Source: Deltaproteobacteria bacterium
GTDB taxonomy: Bacteria; Desulfobacterota; Desulfobulbia; Desulfobulbales; SURF-16
Assembly (NCBI GenBank): GCA_024277655.1
Contig: JAJRUT010000069.1
Coordinates: 1-60,165, forward strand
Length of the DNA stretch: 60,165 bases
Direction of reading: 5' to 3'
The notes beneath the pieces are model-generated. The model was not told the origin of the DNA, searched no databases, and saw only the letters and a program-made list of their open reading frames with translations. The translations under genes and the position numbers were made by a program. Shown piece by piece: positions 1-8,533 of this stretch; within the stretch, counting starts at the first letter, position 1, and each line of letters starts with the position of its first letter.

Positions 1-22
1 AAAAAATTATGTAAGGCTCTGC

Positions 23-520
23 ATGACGGCTGATGGCACTCTTATTTTGGGTATTGATCCCGGTTCCCGGATTACCGGTTATGGTCTTGTCCGTAAGGTA
101 GATAACCAACTTATTTATGAGTCATGTGGTCTGATCAAGCCTGGGAAGGGTCTTGATTTTGCTGATAGACTCCATTTTATCTATACGGGTATGTGTGATG
201 TGATTGGCAAGTACCGGCCGCAGGAGGTTGCCATCGAAGATGTCTTTGTGGCGATTAATCCCCGGTCGGCCTTAAAGCTTGGTCATGCCCGTGGGGTGCT
301 TATGCTAGCTGGGCGGCATAATCGTCTGCCGGTGAGTGAATACTCTGCCAGGGCGGTGAAACAGGCCGTTGCTGGCTATGGAAATGCTGAGAAAACTCAG
401 GTTCAGCAGGCAGTTCGGGCTATATTGAAGTTGTCTGGTACTCCCAGTGAAGACGCGGCGGATGGACTTGCCGTGGCCATTTGCCATGCCAGTCATTTGA
501 ATTTTTCTGATTATTTATAA
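23..520 (+). CDS. ruvC: Crossover junction endodeoxyribonuclease RuvC
   Basis: RuvC is the Mg-dependent nuclease that cuts Holliday junctions in the RuvABC resolvasome. The 165-residue protein has normal family length. The acidic active-site residues are visible: D12 in GIDPGSRITGYG, E72 in AIEDVF, and D144/D147 in SEDAADGLA. The family block SALKLGHARG is also present. The ATG at 23 follows a GTAAGG-type ribosome site. ruvA begins 26 bp downstream, so ruvC-ruvA-ruvB form one operon in the usual order. Only 22 bases lie upstream, so the preceding gene is not visible. Confidence 0.97.
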   Translation: MTADGTLILGIDPGSRITGYGLVRKVDNQLIYESCGLIKPGKGLDFADRLHFIYTGMCDVIGKYRPQEVAIEDVFVAINPRSALKLGHARGVLMLAGRHNRLPVSEYSARAVKQAVAGYGNAEKTQVQQAVRAILKLSGTPSEDAADGLAVAICHASHLNFSDYL

Positions 521-546
521 TTTTATTAACCCAGCGATAAACGTCT

Positions 547-1152
547 ATGATTGCATCCCTACGTGGTATCCTTCAGTATAAAGGTGAAAACAGCATTGTT
601 CTAGATGTGGGCGGTGTAGGTTATGAGGTATATGTCACGGTCGGCGGCGCCCTCGCCCTGCCTCCCTTAAATGGCGAGCTTTTCCTTTATACTTACAGTC
701 ACATCAAAGAGGACGGTTTTACCCTGTTTGGTTTTTTCTCCATGATCGAGAAGGAGACGTTCCAGACACTTTTACAGGTGTCGGGGATAGGTCCAAAGCT
801 TGCCGTTGCCGTCCTTTCCGCCATGGAACCCTCCGCTTTTTCCCAAGCTATACTCGCCGATGATCTGACGGCGCTTACAAAAATATCTGGTGTTGGTAAA
901 AAAACGGCAGAGCGCATGTGCCTTGAGTTAAAGGATAAGGTTGCGTTTATTCCCTCTGGTGGTCTTGCTGATCATCCGGCAGTGGCAACATCTGCCGATG
1001 ATGATTTAAGTAATGATGGTGTTTCAGCCTTAATGAATCTTGGTTATTCTGAAATTAATGCCAAAGAGGCGGTCTCTCAGGTACTAAGTCGAAGTGATAC
1101 CCCTGAGGGGTTGCAAGACCTGATTCGCCAGGCCCTACGTTCCCTTGCCTGA
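547..1152 (+). CDS. ruvA: Holliday junction branch migration complex subunit RuvA
   Basis: RuvA binds four-way DNA junctions as a tetramer and loads the RuvB motor. At 201 residues it matches the family. The N-terminal OB-fold begins [13 protein letters not shown]. Two helix-hairpin-helix motifs follow, around residues 78-91 ([14 protein letters not shown]) and 113-130 ([12 protein letters not shown]). After a flexible linker, the C-terminal domain III ([16 protein letters not shown]), which contacts RuvB, is present. The stop lies a few bases before the ruvB start, indicating translational coupling. Confidence 0.97.
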   Translation: MIASLRGILQYKGENSIVLDVGGVGYEVYVTVGGALALPPLNGELFLYTYSHIKEDGFTLFGFFSMIEKETFQTLLQVSGIGPKLAVAVLSAMEPSAFSQAILADDLTALTKISGVGKKTAERMCLELKDKVAFIPSGGLADHPAVATSADDDLSNDGVSALMNLGYSEINAKEAVSQVLSRSDTPEGLQDLIRQALRSLA

Positions 1153-1159
1153 TGGAGAA

Positions 1160-2200
1160 ATGATGACCTTTGAAGAAGAGCATTTTACCAGTGAAGAGCG
1201 TCTGGTGACTACCCAGTCCGTTGATGGTAATGAGAGTTACTCTGAGTATAGTCTCCGGCCGAATTCTCTGGCTGAATATATTGGCCAACCACAACTCAAA
1301 GAAAATCTGGGAATCGCCATTGCTGCGGCAAAAAAACGGGGTGAACCCCTGGATCACCTCCTGTTTCATGGTTTTCCTGGTCTTGGCAAGACGACACTGG
1401 CGCTTATTATTGCCAGAGAGATGGGTGCAAATGTCAAGGTTACCTCAGGCCCGGTTATTGAGCGGCCCGGTGATCTAGCCGCTATTTTAACATCGCTTCA
1501 AGAAGGGGATGTTCTTTTTATTGATGAAATTCACCGTCTAAACCATGTCGTTGAAGAAATTCTTTATCCGGCAATGGAAGATTATCAGCTTGATCTTGTT
1601 ATCGGTCAAGGGCCGGGAGCCAGATCTGTCAAGATGGATTTACCCCATTTTACCCTGGTTGGTGCCACCACAAGAACAGGTCTGTTGACACCGCCGCTCA
1701 GGGATCGCTTTGGCGTTATTTTACGTCTTGAGTTTTATGAACCAGAGGATCTTGTTGAAATTATTACCCGTTCTGCCAGGTTGCTTGATGTCCCTATGGA
1801 TTCTGAGGGTGCCATGGAAATGGGACGGCGCAGTCGTGGTACGCCGCGTATTGCCAATCGTCTGCTTAAACGGGTTCGCGACTATGCTCAAGTTAGGGGG
1901 GATGGTATTATTTCCAAGGAAATAGCTGATAAGGCTCTGCTTATGCTGAAGGTTGATCACATTGGTCTGGACGAGATGGATCGGCGGATTTTACTTACCC
2001 TTATCGATAAATTTCAAGGTGGGCCAATCGGGCTTGATACCCTGGCGACGGCGGTGTGTGAAGAACGTTCCACCCTTGAAGATGTGTATGAACCCTATTT
2101 GATTCAATGCGGTTTTCTGTCGAGAACGCCACGGGGACGGGTGGCAACGCTGAATGCCTACACCCATTTTGGGCGTGGCGGTCAGTATCAACCTAGGTAA
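1160..2200 (+). CDS. ruvB: Holliday junction branch migration ATPase RuvB
   Basis: RuvB is the hexameric AAA+ motor that drives branch migration with RuvA. Visible motifs are Walker [13 protein letters not shown] (GFPG where GPPG is usual), Walker [11 protein letters not shown], the sensor-1 region GATTRTG, the arginine-finger region PLRDRFG, and the winged-helix DNA-binding segment TPRGRVAT. I place the start at ATG 1160 (346 residues). ATG 1163 is equally close to the GGAG site at 1154, and the frame also extends to a TTG at 1145 that would overlap ruvA. The start is uncertain by a few codons. Confidence 0.96.
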   Translation: MMTFEEEHFTSEERLVTTQSVDGNESYSEYSLRPNSLAEYIGQPQLKENLGIAIAAAKKRGEPLDHLLFHGFPGLGKTTLALIIAREMGANVKVTSGPVIERPGDLAAILTSLQEGDVLFIDEIHRLNHVVEEILYPAMEDYQLDLVIGQGPGARSVKMDLPHFTLVGATTRTGLLTPPLRDRFGVILRLEFYEPEDLVEIITRSARLLDVPMDSEGAMEMGRRSRGTPRIANRLLKRVRDYAQVRGDGIISKEIADKALLMLKVDHIGLDEMDRRILLTLIDKFQGGPIGLDTLATAVCEERSTLEDVYEPYLIQCGFLSRTPRGRVATLNAYTHFGRGGQYQPR

Positions 2201-2228
2201 CGGGATAGTCAAAGTTGGTTTAAAAATG

Positions 2229-2270
2229 GCCTGTGGTTTCCTTCTCGTAAGGTTGCATGGGCTTTTTTTT
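2229..2270 (+). terminator. Possible terminator after ruvB
   Basis: GCCTGTG (2229-2235) can pair with CATGGGC (2256-2262), with two G-U wobbles, and is followed directly by eight T residues. The 20-nt loop makes the hairpin weak. Its position between ruvB and panB suits a terminator, but the call is tentative. Confidence 0.35.
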
Positions 2271-2403
2271 ATGTTTTGTTGCCCCCTGTGTTAGATGAAG
2301 TACTGGTAGCCCTTGCACGATTTTTTTTAAGTGCATTTAAATTTCCATGGGTTCCACTGAAGAAATTATGGACGCTTGTGTTCTAAAATAAAGGTGTGAT
2401 ATT

Positions 2404-3240
2404 ATGCATAATATGAAGCTCTCTCCCCCTGATATTGTCCGCATGAAGGGCAATGAAAAAATTACCATGCTCACCGCCTATGATGCAGCCTTTGGGCGGA
2501 TGCTTGAGTCGGCTGGTGTGGACGTTCTTTTAGTGGGAGATTCCCTGGGAATGGTTGTCTTGGGTTATGAGTCAACGGTGCCGGTCACCATGGACGAGAT
2601 GATTCATCATGCGTCCGCCGTTCGCAGGGGTGCCCCAAATACGCTTCTCATCGGTGATATGCCTTTTTTGTCTTACCAGATCTCCCCTGCTGATGCCATT
2701 CTTAATGCCGGAAGATTCTTTAAGGAAGCTGGATGTGACGCTGTAAAGCTTGAAGGGGGACTTGAGGTGTGTGGAGTTACTCGGGCCATTGTTGATGCCG
2801 GGATGCCAGTGGTTGGCCACATTGGTTTAACCCCGCAGACGGCAGGAAAACTTGGGGGATTAAAGGTTCAGGGCAAAGATGCCGAATCAGCTCGTAGGCT
2901 CCTTGTTGAAGCAAAGGGGCTTGAAGAGGCCGGGGCCTTTTGTCTGGTGCTTGAGTGTATACCGGATGGTGTTGCAAAACATATCACTGAGGCTATTGCC
3001 ATTCCGACAATTGGTATTGGCGGGGGGGTACATTGTGATGGCCAGGTTCTTGTGACCCATGATTTGCTGGGGATGTTTGAGAAATTTATTCCCAGTTTTG
3101 TGAAGCAATATACAACACTTGCCCCGGATATTAAGAATGCGGTGGCAGATTTTGGTAAAGATGTAAAAGATGGGCTTTATCCTGATGAGGCCCATTCATT
3201 TTCAATGAAACTTGATCCGCAGGAGATATTTAAAGAGTAG
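2404..3240 (+). CDS. panB: 3-methyl-2-oxobutanoate hydroxymethyltransferase
   Basis: PanB makes ketopantoate from 2-oxoisovalerate and methylene-tetrahydrofolate, the first committed step toward pantothenate and CoA. The 278-residue TIM-barrel protein has the metal and substrate blocks DVLLVGDSLGMVVLGY, KLEGG, PVVGHIGLTPQ and LVLECIP. ATG 2404 follows AAGGTG at 7 nt; a second in-frame ATG lies at 2413. It stands alone, between ruvB and motA, with no panC or panD nearby. Confidence 0.96.
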   Translation: MHNMKLSPPDIVRMKGNEKITMLTAYDAAFGRMLESAGVDVLLVGDSLGMVVLGYESTVPVTMDEMIHHASAVRRGAPNTLLIGDMPFLSYQISPADAILNAGRFFKEAGCDAVKLEGGLEVCGVTRAIVDAGMPVVGHIGLTPQTAGKLGGLKVQGKDAESARRLLVEAKGLEEAGAFCLVLECIPDGVAKHITEAIAIPTIGIGGGVHCDGQVLVTHDLLGMFEKFIPSFVKQYTTLAPDIKNAVADFGKDVKDGLYPDEAHSFSMKLDPQEIFKE

Positions 3241-3338
3241 TGTGGTGATTGCCTGGCGAGACTTTAACTATTTATCTGATCTACGCCTTCTGGCTCTTGT
3301 TTTATGCAACAATAAGGAATTAAAGAGGGCATTTTTAT

Positions 3339-4100
3339 ATGGATATAGCCACTGTTGTCGGCCTAGTGCTTGGTACAGTACTTCTGATTGTCTCCATTCT
3401 ACTTGGTGGGTCGATTGTTTTATTTATCAATATTCCCTCGGTGATGATCGTCTTTGGTGGAACCCTTGCCACTCTGATGATTCGTTTTCCCTTAAACGAT
3501 GTGATCAACGCCTCAAAAGTGGTGATGAACGCCTTTTTCACCAAGACCTCTAATCCTGCCGAAGTCATTCAGGAGATCGTCAATCTTGCCAACATTGCCC
3601 GGAAAAATGGTCTCATAGTTCTCGAGCAGCAACCCATTGAAGATGAGTTTCTTAAAAAGTCCATCATGTACTGTGTCGATGGTCATGAGGCTGATTTTAT
3701 TGAGGAGGTGCTTAAGAAAGAGGTGAGTCTGACCGTGGAACGGCACGACTGTGGAAAGTCTATTTTCGGTTCCATGGGTGACGCAGCTCCGGCCTTTGGT
3801 ATGATCGGAACCCTCGTTGGTTTGGTGCAGATGCTGGCAAATATGGACGATCCTGCTTCTATCGGTCCTTCCATGGCCGTTTGTTTGCTGACAACTCTCT
3901 ATGGTGCTATCCTTGCCAACCTTATTTTTCTACCCATTGCCGATAAGCTTGCCCTGCGTAGTCAGGAGGAGGAGCGTAATCGCCGCCTTATTATTGAAGG
4001 GGTTCTTGGTATTTTAAAAGGTTTAAATCCCAGGGTTATGGAAGAATTCCTTGAAACTTTTCTGCCTCCTAGCCAGCGTGGGGCAGGTGAGGAAAAATAG
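3339..4100 (+). CDS. motA: Flagellar motor stator protein MotA
   Basis: MotA is the four-helix inner-membrane stator subunit that couples ion flow to flagellar torque. The 253-residue protein has two N-terminal hydrophobic helices (about residues 5-50), a cytoplasmic loop, and the C-terminal pair carrying the conserved prolines in PAFGMIGTLVGLVQML and NLIFLPIADKL. motB starts 11 bp downstream, giving the standard motAB pair. Whether the ion is H+ or Na+ cannot be decided here. Confidence 0.95.
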   Translation: MDIATVVGLVLGTVLLIVSILLGGSIVLFINIPSVMIVFGGTLATLMIRFPLNDVINASKVVMNAFFTKTSNPAEVIQEIVNLANIARKNGLIVLEQQPIEDEFLKKSIMYCVDGHEADFIEEVLKKEVSLTVERHDCGKSIFGSMGDAAPAFGMIGTLVGLVQMLANMDDPASIGPSMAVCLLTTLYGAILANLIFLPIADKLALRSQEEERNRRLIIEGVLGILKGLNPRVMEEFLETFLPPSQRGAGEEK

Positions 4101-4111
4101 GAGAGGTCATT

Positions 4112-4876
4112 ATGGCAGATGAAGAACAAAAATGTCCGGAATGTCCACCAGGTGCCCCTCTATGGATGTGTACCTTTGCCGATCTTATGTCACTCCTCAT
4201 GTGTTTCTTTGTTCTCTTACTCTCCTTTGCCACCATGGATGCGGCCAAATTTGCGGCGGCCACAGGTTCCATGAGTGACGCCTTTGGCGTGCAACGTGAC
4301 TCTCCTGTTGATACGTCCATGAGCGGCTCTAAAATGATTTCGGCAAATTTTGAGTCCGTGCCACTGCTTGTCCAGGTGCAGATGGCCAAGGATTTTGCCG
4401 AGGAGACGGCAAGTGGTGAGATTGAAACAGAGTACTCATCTGATGGCTTAATTCTCAGAGTTAAGGGCAGTGTGGCCTTTGACTCAGGGCGGGCTGTGCT
4501 TAAAAAAGATTTTAAAAAACTACTGGATAAAATTGGCATAATTATTCAGAAAGGTGAGATGTTTGCTGAGGTAAGCGGTCATACTGACAACGTCCCTCTG
4601 CGCAAGGGGCGCAGTTCTTTTAAGTCAAACTGGAGTTTGTCGGCGGCCCGTGCCGTGGGTGTTGTTGAGTACTTCATTGCCAAGTTTGATATCCCACCAA
4701 GTCGTTTGGCAGCTGTTGGTTATGCCTATGGTCAGCCCGTCGCCACAAATAAAACGGCTGAAGGGAGGGCCCAGAACAGGAGAGTGGAGTTTAAAATTCG
4801 CCCCAGTGGCACTCAGGTTGTCTTTGAGGGTCTTGAGTTTGAGAAGGGGATTACTCGTCAAGATAAGGAGTCATAA
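4112..4876 (+). CDS. motB: Flagellar motor stator protein MotB
   Basis: MotB anchors the stator to peptidoglycan and carries the ion-binding Asp. The single transmembrane helix starts at APLWMCTFADLMSLLMCF, with the essential acid at D24. The C-terminal OmpA-like domain includes VSGHTDNVPL, NWSLSAARA and AQNRRVEFKI, the usual peptidoglycan-binding motifs. Length is 254 residues. The TAA stop shares one base with the ATG of the next gene, indicating tight coupling. The N-terminus is rich in Cys (CPECPP), a common feature of the family. Confidence 0.95.
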   Translation: MADEEQKCPECPPGAPLWMCTFADLMSLLMCFFVLLLSFATMDAAKFAAATGSMSDAFGVQRDSPVDTSMSGSKMISANFESVPLLVQVQMAKDFAEETASGEIETEYSSDGLILRVKGSVAFDSGRAVLKKDFKKLLDKIGIIIQKGEMFAEVSGHTDNVPLRKGRSSFKSNWSLSAARAVGVVEYFIAKFDIPPSRLAAVGYAYGQPVATNKTAEGRAQNRRVEFKIRPSGTQVVFEGLEFEKGITRQDKES

Positions 4877-5484
4877 TGTCTAACTCAACAAAGAAAAGAG
4901 AGGAGCGCCGTTCCTCTGTGCGGGTTACCGGACGCAATCTATTTGATTTTAAGATCCTCAGTGCAGAGCAGTATGAGGTTCTTGCCGAAGATTTTGAGGC
5001 GGGCATTTCCCTTTACAACCAGCAACAGCTCATGGACATGCAGATGTTTGTTGGGGCGCAAAATGCCCTGACTAAAATTGCCGAAAAAGATGCTGATCTC
5101 GCTGAATTCTTACAGCATCTTGATATGAAAATGAATGTCCTTTTGCAAAAGGCGGATGGTAGTAAAAGTCCCATTGAAAACCTCAAATTGCGTGATCTTA
5201 ATTTAAGTGGTGCAGGGATTGCGTTTATCTGTGATAAAAAAATTGCCGTGGAGACAAAGCTTGAAATGCGAATTGTCTTGTTGCCGACCTATGTTTTTGT
5301 TTATGTCGTTGGTCGGGTAACAGAGTGCGAAGATGATCGGCAGGAGAACGGCAAAACGTACTATAAATGGCGTGTTGCTTTTACTCTTATTATGGATGAA
5401 GATCGTGAAAAGTTAATTCAACATAATTTTCGCCAGCAGAGTTTGGCATTGCGTAATCGTCGCCAGCAAAGAGATGGCGATTGA
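4876..5484 (+). CDS. PilZ-domain protein (putative c-di-GMP receptor)
   Basis: The 202-residue protein has an Arg-rich N-terminus (KKREERRSSVRV) and a C-terminal PilZ-like segment with DLNLSGAGIAF, matching the [D/N]xSxxG half of the c-di-GMP-binding signature. The RxxxR half is less certain: candidate arginines lie near the N-terminus, about 80 residues away. The middle part looks alpha-helical. It overlaps motB by one base, so a role in c-di-GMP control of the stator (in the manner of YcgR) is a reasonable inference but unproven. Confidence 0.7.
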   Translation: MSNSTKKREERRSSVRVTGRNLFDFKILSAEQYEVLAEDFEAGISLYNQQQLMDMQMFVGAQNALTKIAEKDADLAEFLQHLDMKMNVLLQKADGSKSPIENLKLRDLNLSGAGIAFICDKKIAVETKLEMRIVLLPTYVFVYVVGRVTECEDDRQENGKTYYKWRVAFTLIMDEDREKLIQHNFRQQSLALRNRRQQRDGD

Positions 5485-5524
5485 TCCTTTAAAATGAAGA
5501 TGAGAACATGTGGTACAAGGTTTT

Positions 5525-6361
5525 ATGAGAATTATTCAAGCAGATGAAATTACCCAGGTTGTCCGGGATGGCACTATGGCTGCCGGAACGGATCTTGAGC
5601 CGGATATTATGGACGCCCTTACCCGCGCTAGGGATACGGAAACGTCACCACTTTCAAAGAATGTTTTAAGTCTGCTCCTTAACAATGCCGTTATTGCTAA
5701 AACAGAAAAGATTCCTCTGTGTCAGGATACCGGTGTTGCCGTTGTTTTTGTGGAGATAGGTCAGGAGGTCTATGTGGATGGCAATCTGGAGAATGCCCTG
5801 CAAAAAGGTGTGGCTGAGGGGTATAAGGACGGGTATCTGCGTAAGTCGGTTTGTGACCCTATTACTCGCGTAAATACCGGAACCAACACCCCCGCTGTGA
5901 TCCACTATGAGATTGTGGCCGGTGACGAGTTACGGATCTCTCTTCTGCCCAAGGGATGTGGCAGTGAGAACATGAGTGCGCTTACCATGCTGTCTCCCTC
6001 TGTTGGTATTCGGGGAATGGTTGATTTTGTAGTGGATAAGGTTGTTGAAGCTGGGCCTAATCCCTGTCCTCCTGTTACTGTTGGCGTTGGTATGGGTGGC
6101 AGTTTTGAAAAGGCGGCTATTCTTGCCAAGAAAAGTTTGTTGCGGCCCTTGGGGGAGCCACATTCACGTGAGGACATTCGCCAACTTGAAGAAGAGATCA
6201 AACAGGCCATAAATGAGCAGGGCATGGGGGTGCATGGTTTTGGTGGTAACCATACCAGCCTGGCTGTGCATATTGAGTCGTTTCCGTCCCATATTGCCAG
6301 TCTACCTGTGGCCGTCAATATTCAATGTCATGCCCATCGCTATAAAAAGATTATTCTCTAA
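5525..6361 (+). CDS. Class I fumarate hydratase, alpha subunit
   Basis: This is the [4Fe-4S] catalytic part of a two-subunit class I fumarase, which interconverts fumarate and malate (TtdA/FumA N-terminal family). Three cysteines fit cluster ligands: C66 in PLCQDTG, C145 in PKGCGSENMS and C181 in NPCPP. ATG 5525 gives 278 residues and has AAGG four bases upstream, so I prefer it to an in-frame GTG at 5510. The beta subunit follows after 18 bp. L-tartrate dehydratase is a close relative, but the single conserved pair and the malate dehydrogenase elsewhere in the window favour fumarase. Confidence 0.9.
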   Translation: MRIIQADEITQVVRDGTMAAGTDLEPDIMDALTRARDTETSPLSKNVLSLLLNNAVIAKTEKIPLCQDTGVAVVFVEIGQEVYVDGNLENALQKGVAEGYKDGYLRKSVCDPITRVNTGTNTPAVIHYEIVAGDELRISLLPKGCGSENMSALTMLSPSVGIRGMVDFVVDKVVEAGPNPCPPVTVGVGMGGSFEKAAILAKKSLLRPLGEPHSREDIRQLEEEIKQAINEQGMGVHGFGGNHTSLAVHIESFPSHIASLPVAVNIQCHAHRYKKIIL

Positions 6362-6379
6362 AAGAGTCTGAGTAAAACT

Positions 6380-6955
6380 ATGCCTGAAAGTACGTCACCA
6401 TTATTTACAGATCTAAAGCCTGTCTCTCTGCCCCTGACGAAGGAGACTATCCTTTCCCTGCACGCGGGGGATCTGGTTGGCTTAAATGGCTATTTATATA
6501 CAGGAAGGGATCAGACGCACCGCCGCTTTGAAGAGCTTTTAGATGCCGGTGAGTCTCTGCCTGTGGATCTTGCAGGTCAGCTTCTTTACTATGTTGGGCC
6601 AAGCCCGGCCCAGCCGGGACAGGTGATTGGTGCTGCCGGACCCACCACAAGTTACCGGATGGATAAGTATACCCCACGTCTTATGGATCTAGGTTTAACG
6701 GCCACCATGGGTAAGGGGATGCGGGGTAAGGAGGTGCGTGAGGCAATATCTCGGCATCAGGGCTTGTATTTGGTGGCCTTTGGTGGCGCCGGAGCCTATT
6801 TGTCTAAATGTATCATCCAGGCCGAGGTTGTTGCCTTTGCAGATGCCGGGCCGGAGGCGTTATTTCGCTTTAAGGTTGAAAATTTCCCGGCAGTTGTTAT
6901 CAACGATGCCCATGGTAATGATTATTATGAAATGGTGAAAAATAAGCAGGCTTGA
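6380..6955 (+). CDS. Class I fumarate hydratase, beta subunit
   Basis: The 191-residue protein matches the C-terminal swivelling domain of class I fumarases, which in this arrangement is a separate polypeptide. Conserved blocks are YTGRDQTHRRFEE, GAAGPTTSYRMDKY, ATMGKGMRGKEV and FGGAGAYL. It completes the enzyme encoded by the gene just upstream. A strong terminator closes the pair. Confidence 0.9.
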   Translation: MPESTSPLFTDLKPVSLPLTKETILSLHAGDLVGLNGYLYTGRDQTHRRFEELLDAGESLPVDLAGQLLYYVGPSPAQPGQVIGAAGPTTSYRMDKYTPRLMDLGLTATMGKGMRGKEVREAISRHQGLYLVAFGGAGAYLSKCIIQAEVVAFADAGPEALFRFKVENFPAVVINDAHGNDYYEMVKNKQA

Positions 6956-6983
6956 GTCAGCGGATACTATCTGAGTAAGATTC

Positions 6984-7026
6984 AAAAAAAGAGCTACTTC
7001 CCCATGGGGAGGTAGCTCTTTTTTTG
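6984..7026. terminator. Bidirectional intrinsic terminator between fumarase beta gene and ctpA
   Basis: GAGCTACTTCCCCA (6991-7004) pairs with TGGGGAGGTAGCTC (7005-7018), with one G-U wobble. The stem is flanked by an A7 run on the left and a T7 run on the right. It lies between two convergent genes and can serve both strands. Confidence 0.92.
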
Positions 7027-7059
7027 TGATGGTTTAGACGATGATCCTGGCTTGGCGGG

Positions 7060-8436
7060 TTATTTTTGCGTAACCTGGGAGCCAAAAATAGCGGCCCCCT
7101 TGAGGATCATCAACGCCTGTTTAAGCTGGTTGTCTTGCTCAATTTGCTCTTTGATCTCGGCAAGCTTATCTTTGGCGGCATCCTCTTTGCTGGGCTCTTT
7201 TTGCACCTCTTTAGGGGAATCTCCCTCGCTTTTATTTTCAAAATGGTGAAGGAGGTCAGCCTCCTTGATGAATTTAGGTTTTTCCTTGCTCTTTTCTTTC
7301 CGGCGATCAAGTTCCTCTTTGCTGAGAAAAGTAGATGGAATAATGATGTCCGGGGTGATGCCCTTCGCCTGGATTGATCTACCACTAGGGGTATAGTATA
7401 GAGCTGTGGTTAAACGAACTCCCGCACCACTTGCCATGGGGTGAATGGTTTGTACTGAACCTTTGCCAAAGGTTTGGGCCCCAAGAATCAAGGCCCGCTT
7501 GTGGTCTTGCAGGGCTCCGGCCACAATCTCAGAGGCACTAGCACTTCCTTCATTAACAAGGACGACGATTGGGCAGTCATATTTAAGATAGTTTTTATGG
7601 GCCGAGAAGCTCAGGTTATTCTCTTTTTTCCGAGCCTTGGTGTAAACAATAAGTCCATCTTCAAGAAAGATGTCAGAGATTCGGACAGACTGTTCAAGAA
7701 GCCCACCTGGGTTATTTCTAAGGTCAAGAACCAAGCCTTCTAGAGGTTGTTCTTTTGATATCTTCTGCAATGCTTCCTTGAAATCGCGGGTGGTATTGGC
7801 CTGAAATGAACGAATGCGTAAATAACCATAGCCCGGTTCGAGAATTTTCGATTTTACACTGAGGAGTGGGATGTCAGCCCTGGTCAGGGTGAAATCTTTT
7901 AACTCTGTCCAACCCTCACGGTGAATGGAGATGGTTACATCGGTGCCCTTTGGGCCACGGAGCTTCTTCACAGCTCCCATAAGGGTAATGTTTTTTGTGG
8001 TTTCTCCTTCAATCTTGAGAATCTTGTCTCCCGCCTTGAGACCGCTTTTAAAGGCTGGGGTGTCATCGATGGGGCTTACCACGGTGAGAATTGAATCTTT
8101 CATGGTAATCTCAATACCAATGCCGGAAAAACTCCCTTGAGTCTCAATCTGTAACTCCTTGAAATCCTCAGGACTCATGTATGAGGAGTGAGGATCAAGG
8201 GAGCTGAGCATACCATTGATAGCCCCTTCTATAAGTTTCTTGGAATCAACCTCTTCCACATAATTTTGATCAATCATATGTAAAACAGCGGTAAAGGTCT
8301 CAAGCTGCTTGTAGGTGTCACGGGTTTTGGCAATAACGCAGGAGTCGTTGTCTATGAATTGTAAAGCAAGAAGGGGGAGTATTAGTACGGTAACGGCAAT
8401 AAAGAGCCGTTTTTTTGTAAAAAATGCCGATTTCAT
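7060..8436 (-). CDS. ctpA: S41-family C-terminal processing protease
   Basis: This periplasmic tail-specific protease trims C-termini of envelope proteins. The 458-residue protein has an N-terminal membrane or signal segment (about 10-26) and a PDZ domain (about 100-185; GIGIEI, SGLKAGDKIL). The S41 core carries the Ser/Lys dyad S300 in GSASASEI and K325 in TFGKGSVQ. The C-terminal 80 residues are highly charged (EKSKEKPK, KEPSKEDAAKDK), unlike the compact core. It is the last gene of the ftsE-ftsX-envC-ctpA run on this strand, which suggests a link to cell-wall hydrolase control. Confidence 0.92.
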   Translation of the reverse strand: MKSAFFTKKRLFIAVTVLILPLLALQFIDNDSCVIAKTRDTYKQLETFTAVLHMIDQNYVEEVDSKKLIEGAINGMLSSLDPHSSYMSPEDFKELQIETQGSFSGIGIEITMKDSILTVVSPIDDTPAFKSGLKAGDKILKIEGETTKNITLMGAVKKLRGPKGTDVTISIHREGWTELKDFTLTRADIPLLSVKSKILEPGYGYLRIRSFQANTTRDFKEALQKISKEQPLEGLVLDLRNNPGGLLEQSVRISDIFLEDGLIVYTKARKKENNLSFSAHKNYLKYDCPIVVLVNEGSASASEIVAGALQDHKRALILGAQTFGKGSVQTIHPMASGAGVRLTTALYYTPSGRSIQAKGITPDIIIPSTFLSKEELDRRKEKSKEKPKFIKEADLLHHFENKSEGDSPKEVQKEPSKEDAAKDKLAEIKEQIEQDNQLKQALMILKGAAIFGSQVTQK

Positions 8437-8533
8437 GGGAATCCTTATACTGGAGAGTAGGGGGAGTAATTGTAAGGTCGCGATAAGTCCTTATTAACCT
8501 ATTAAAAGTAACGAAACAAGAATATCTGCTATG

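Noticed and set aside
3241-3338. Sigma-54 promoter before motA (CTGGCTC...TTATGCAAC)
   Set aside because: The GG and GC dinucleotides are 14 nt apart instead of 12, so the spacing rule fails.
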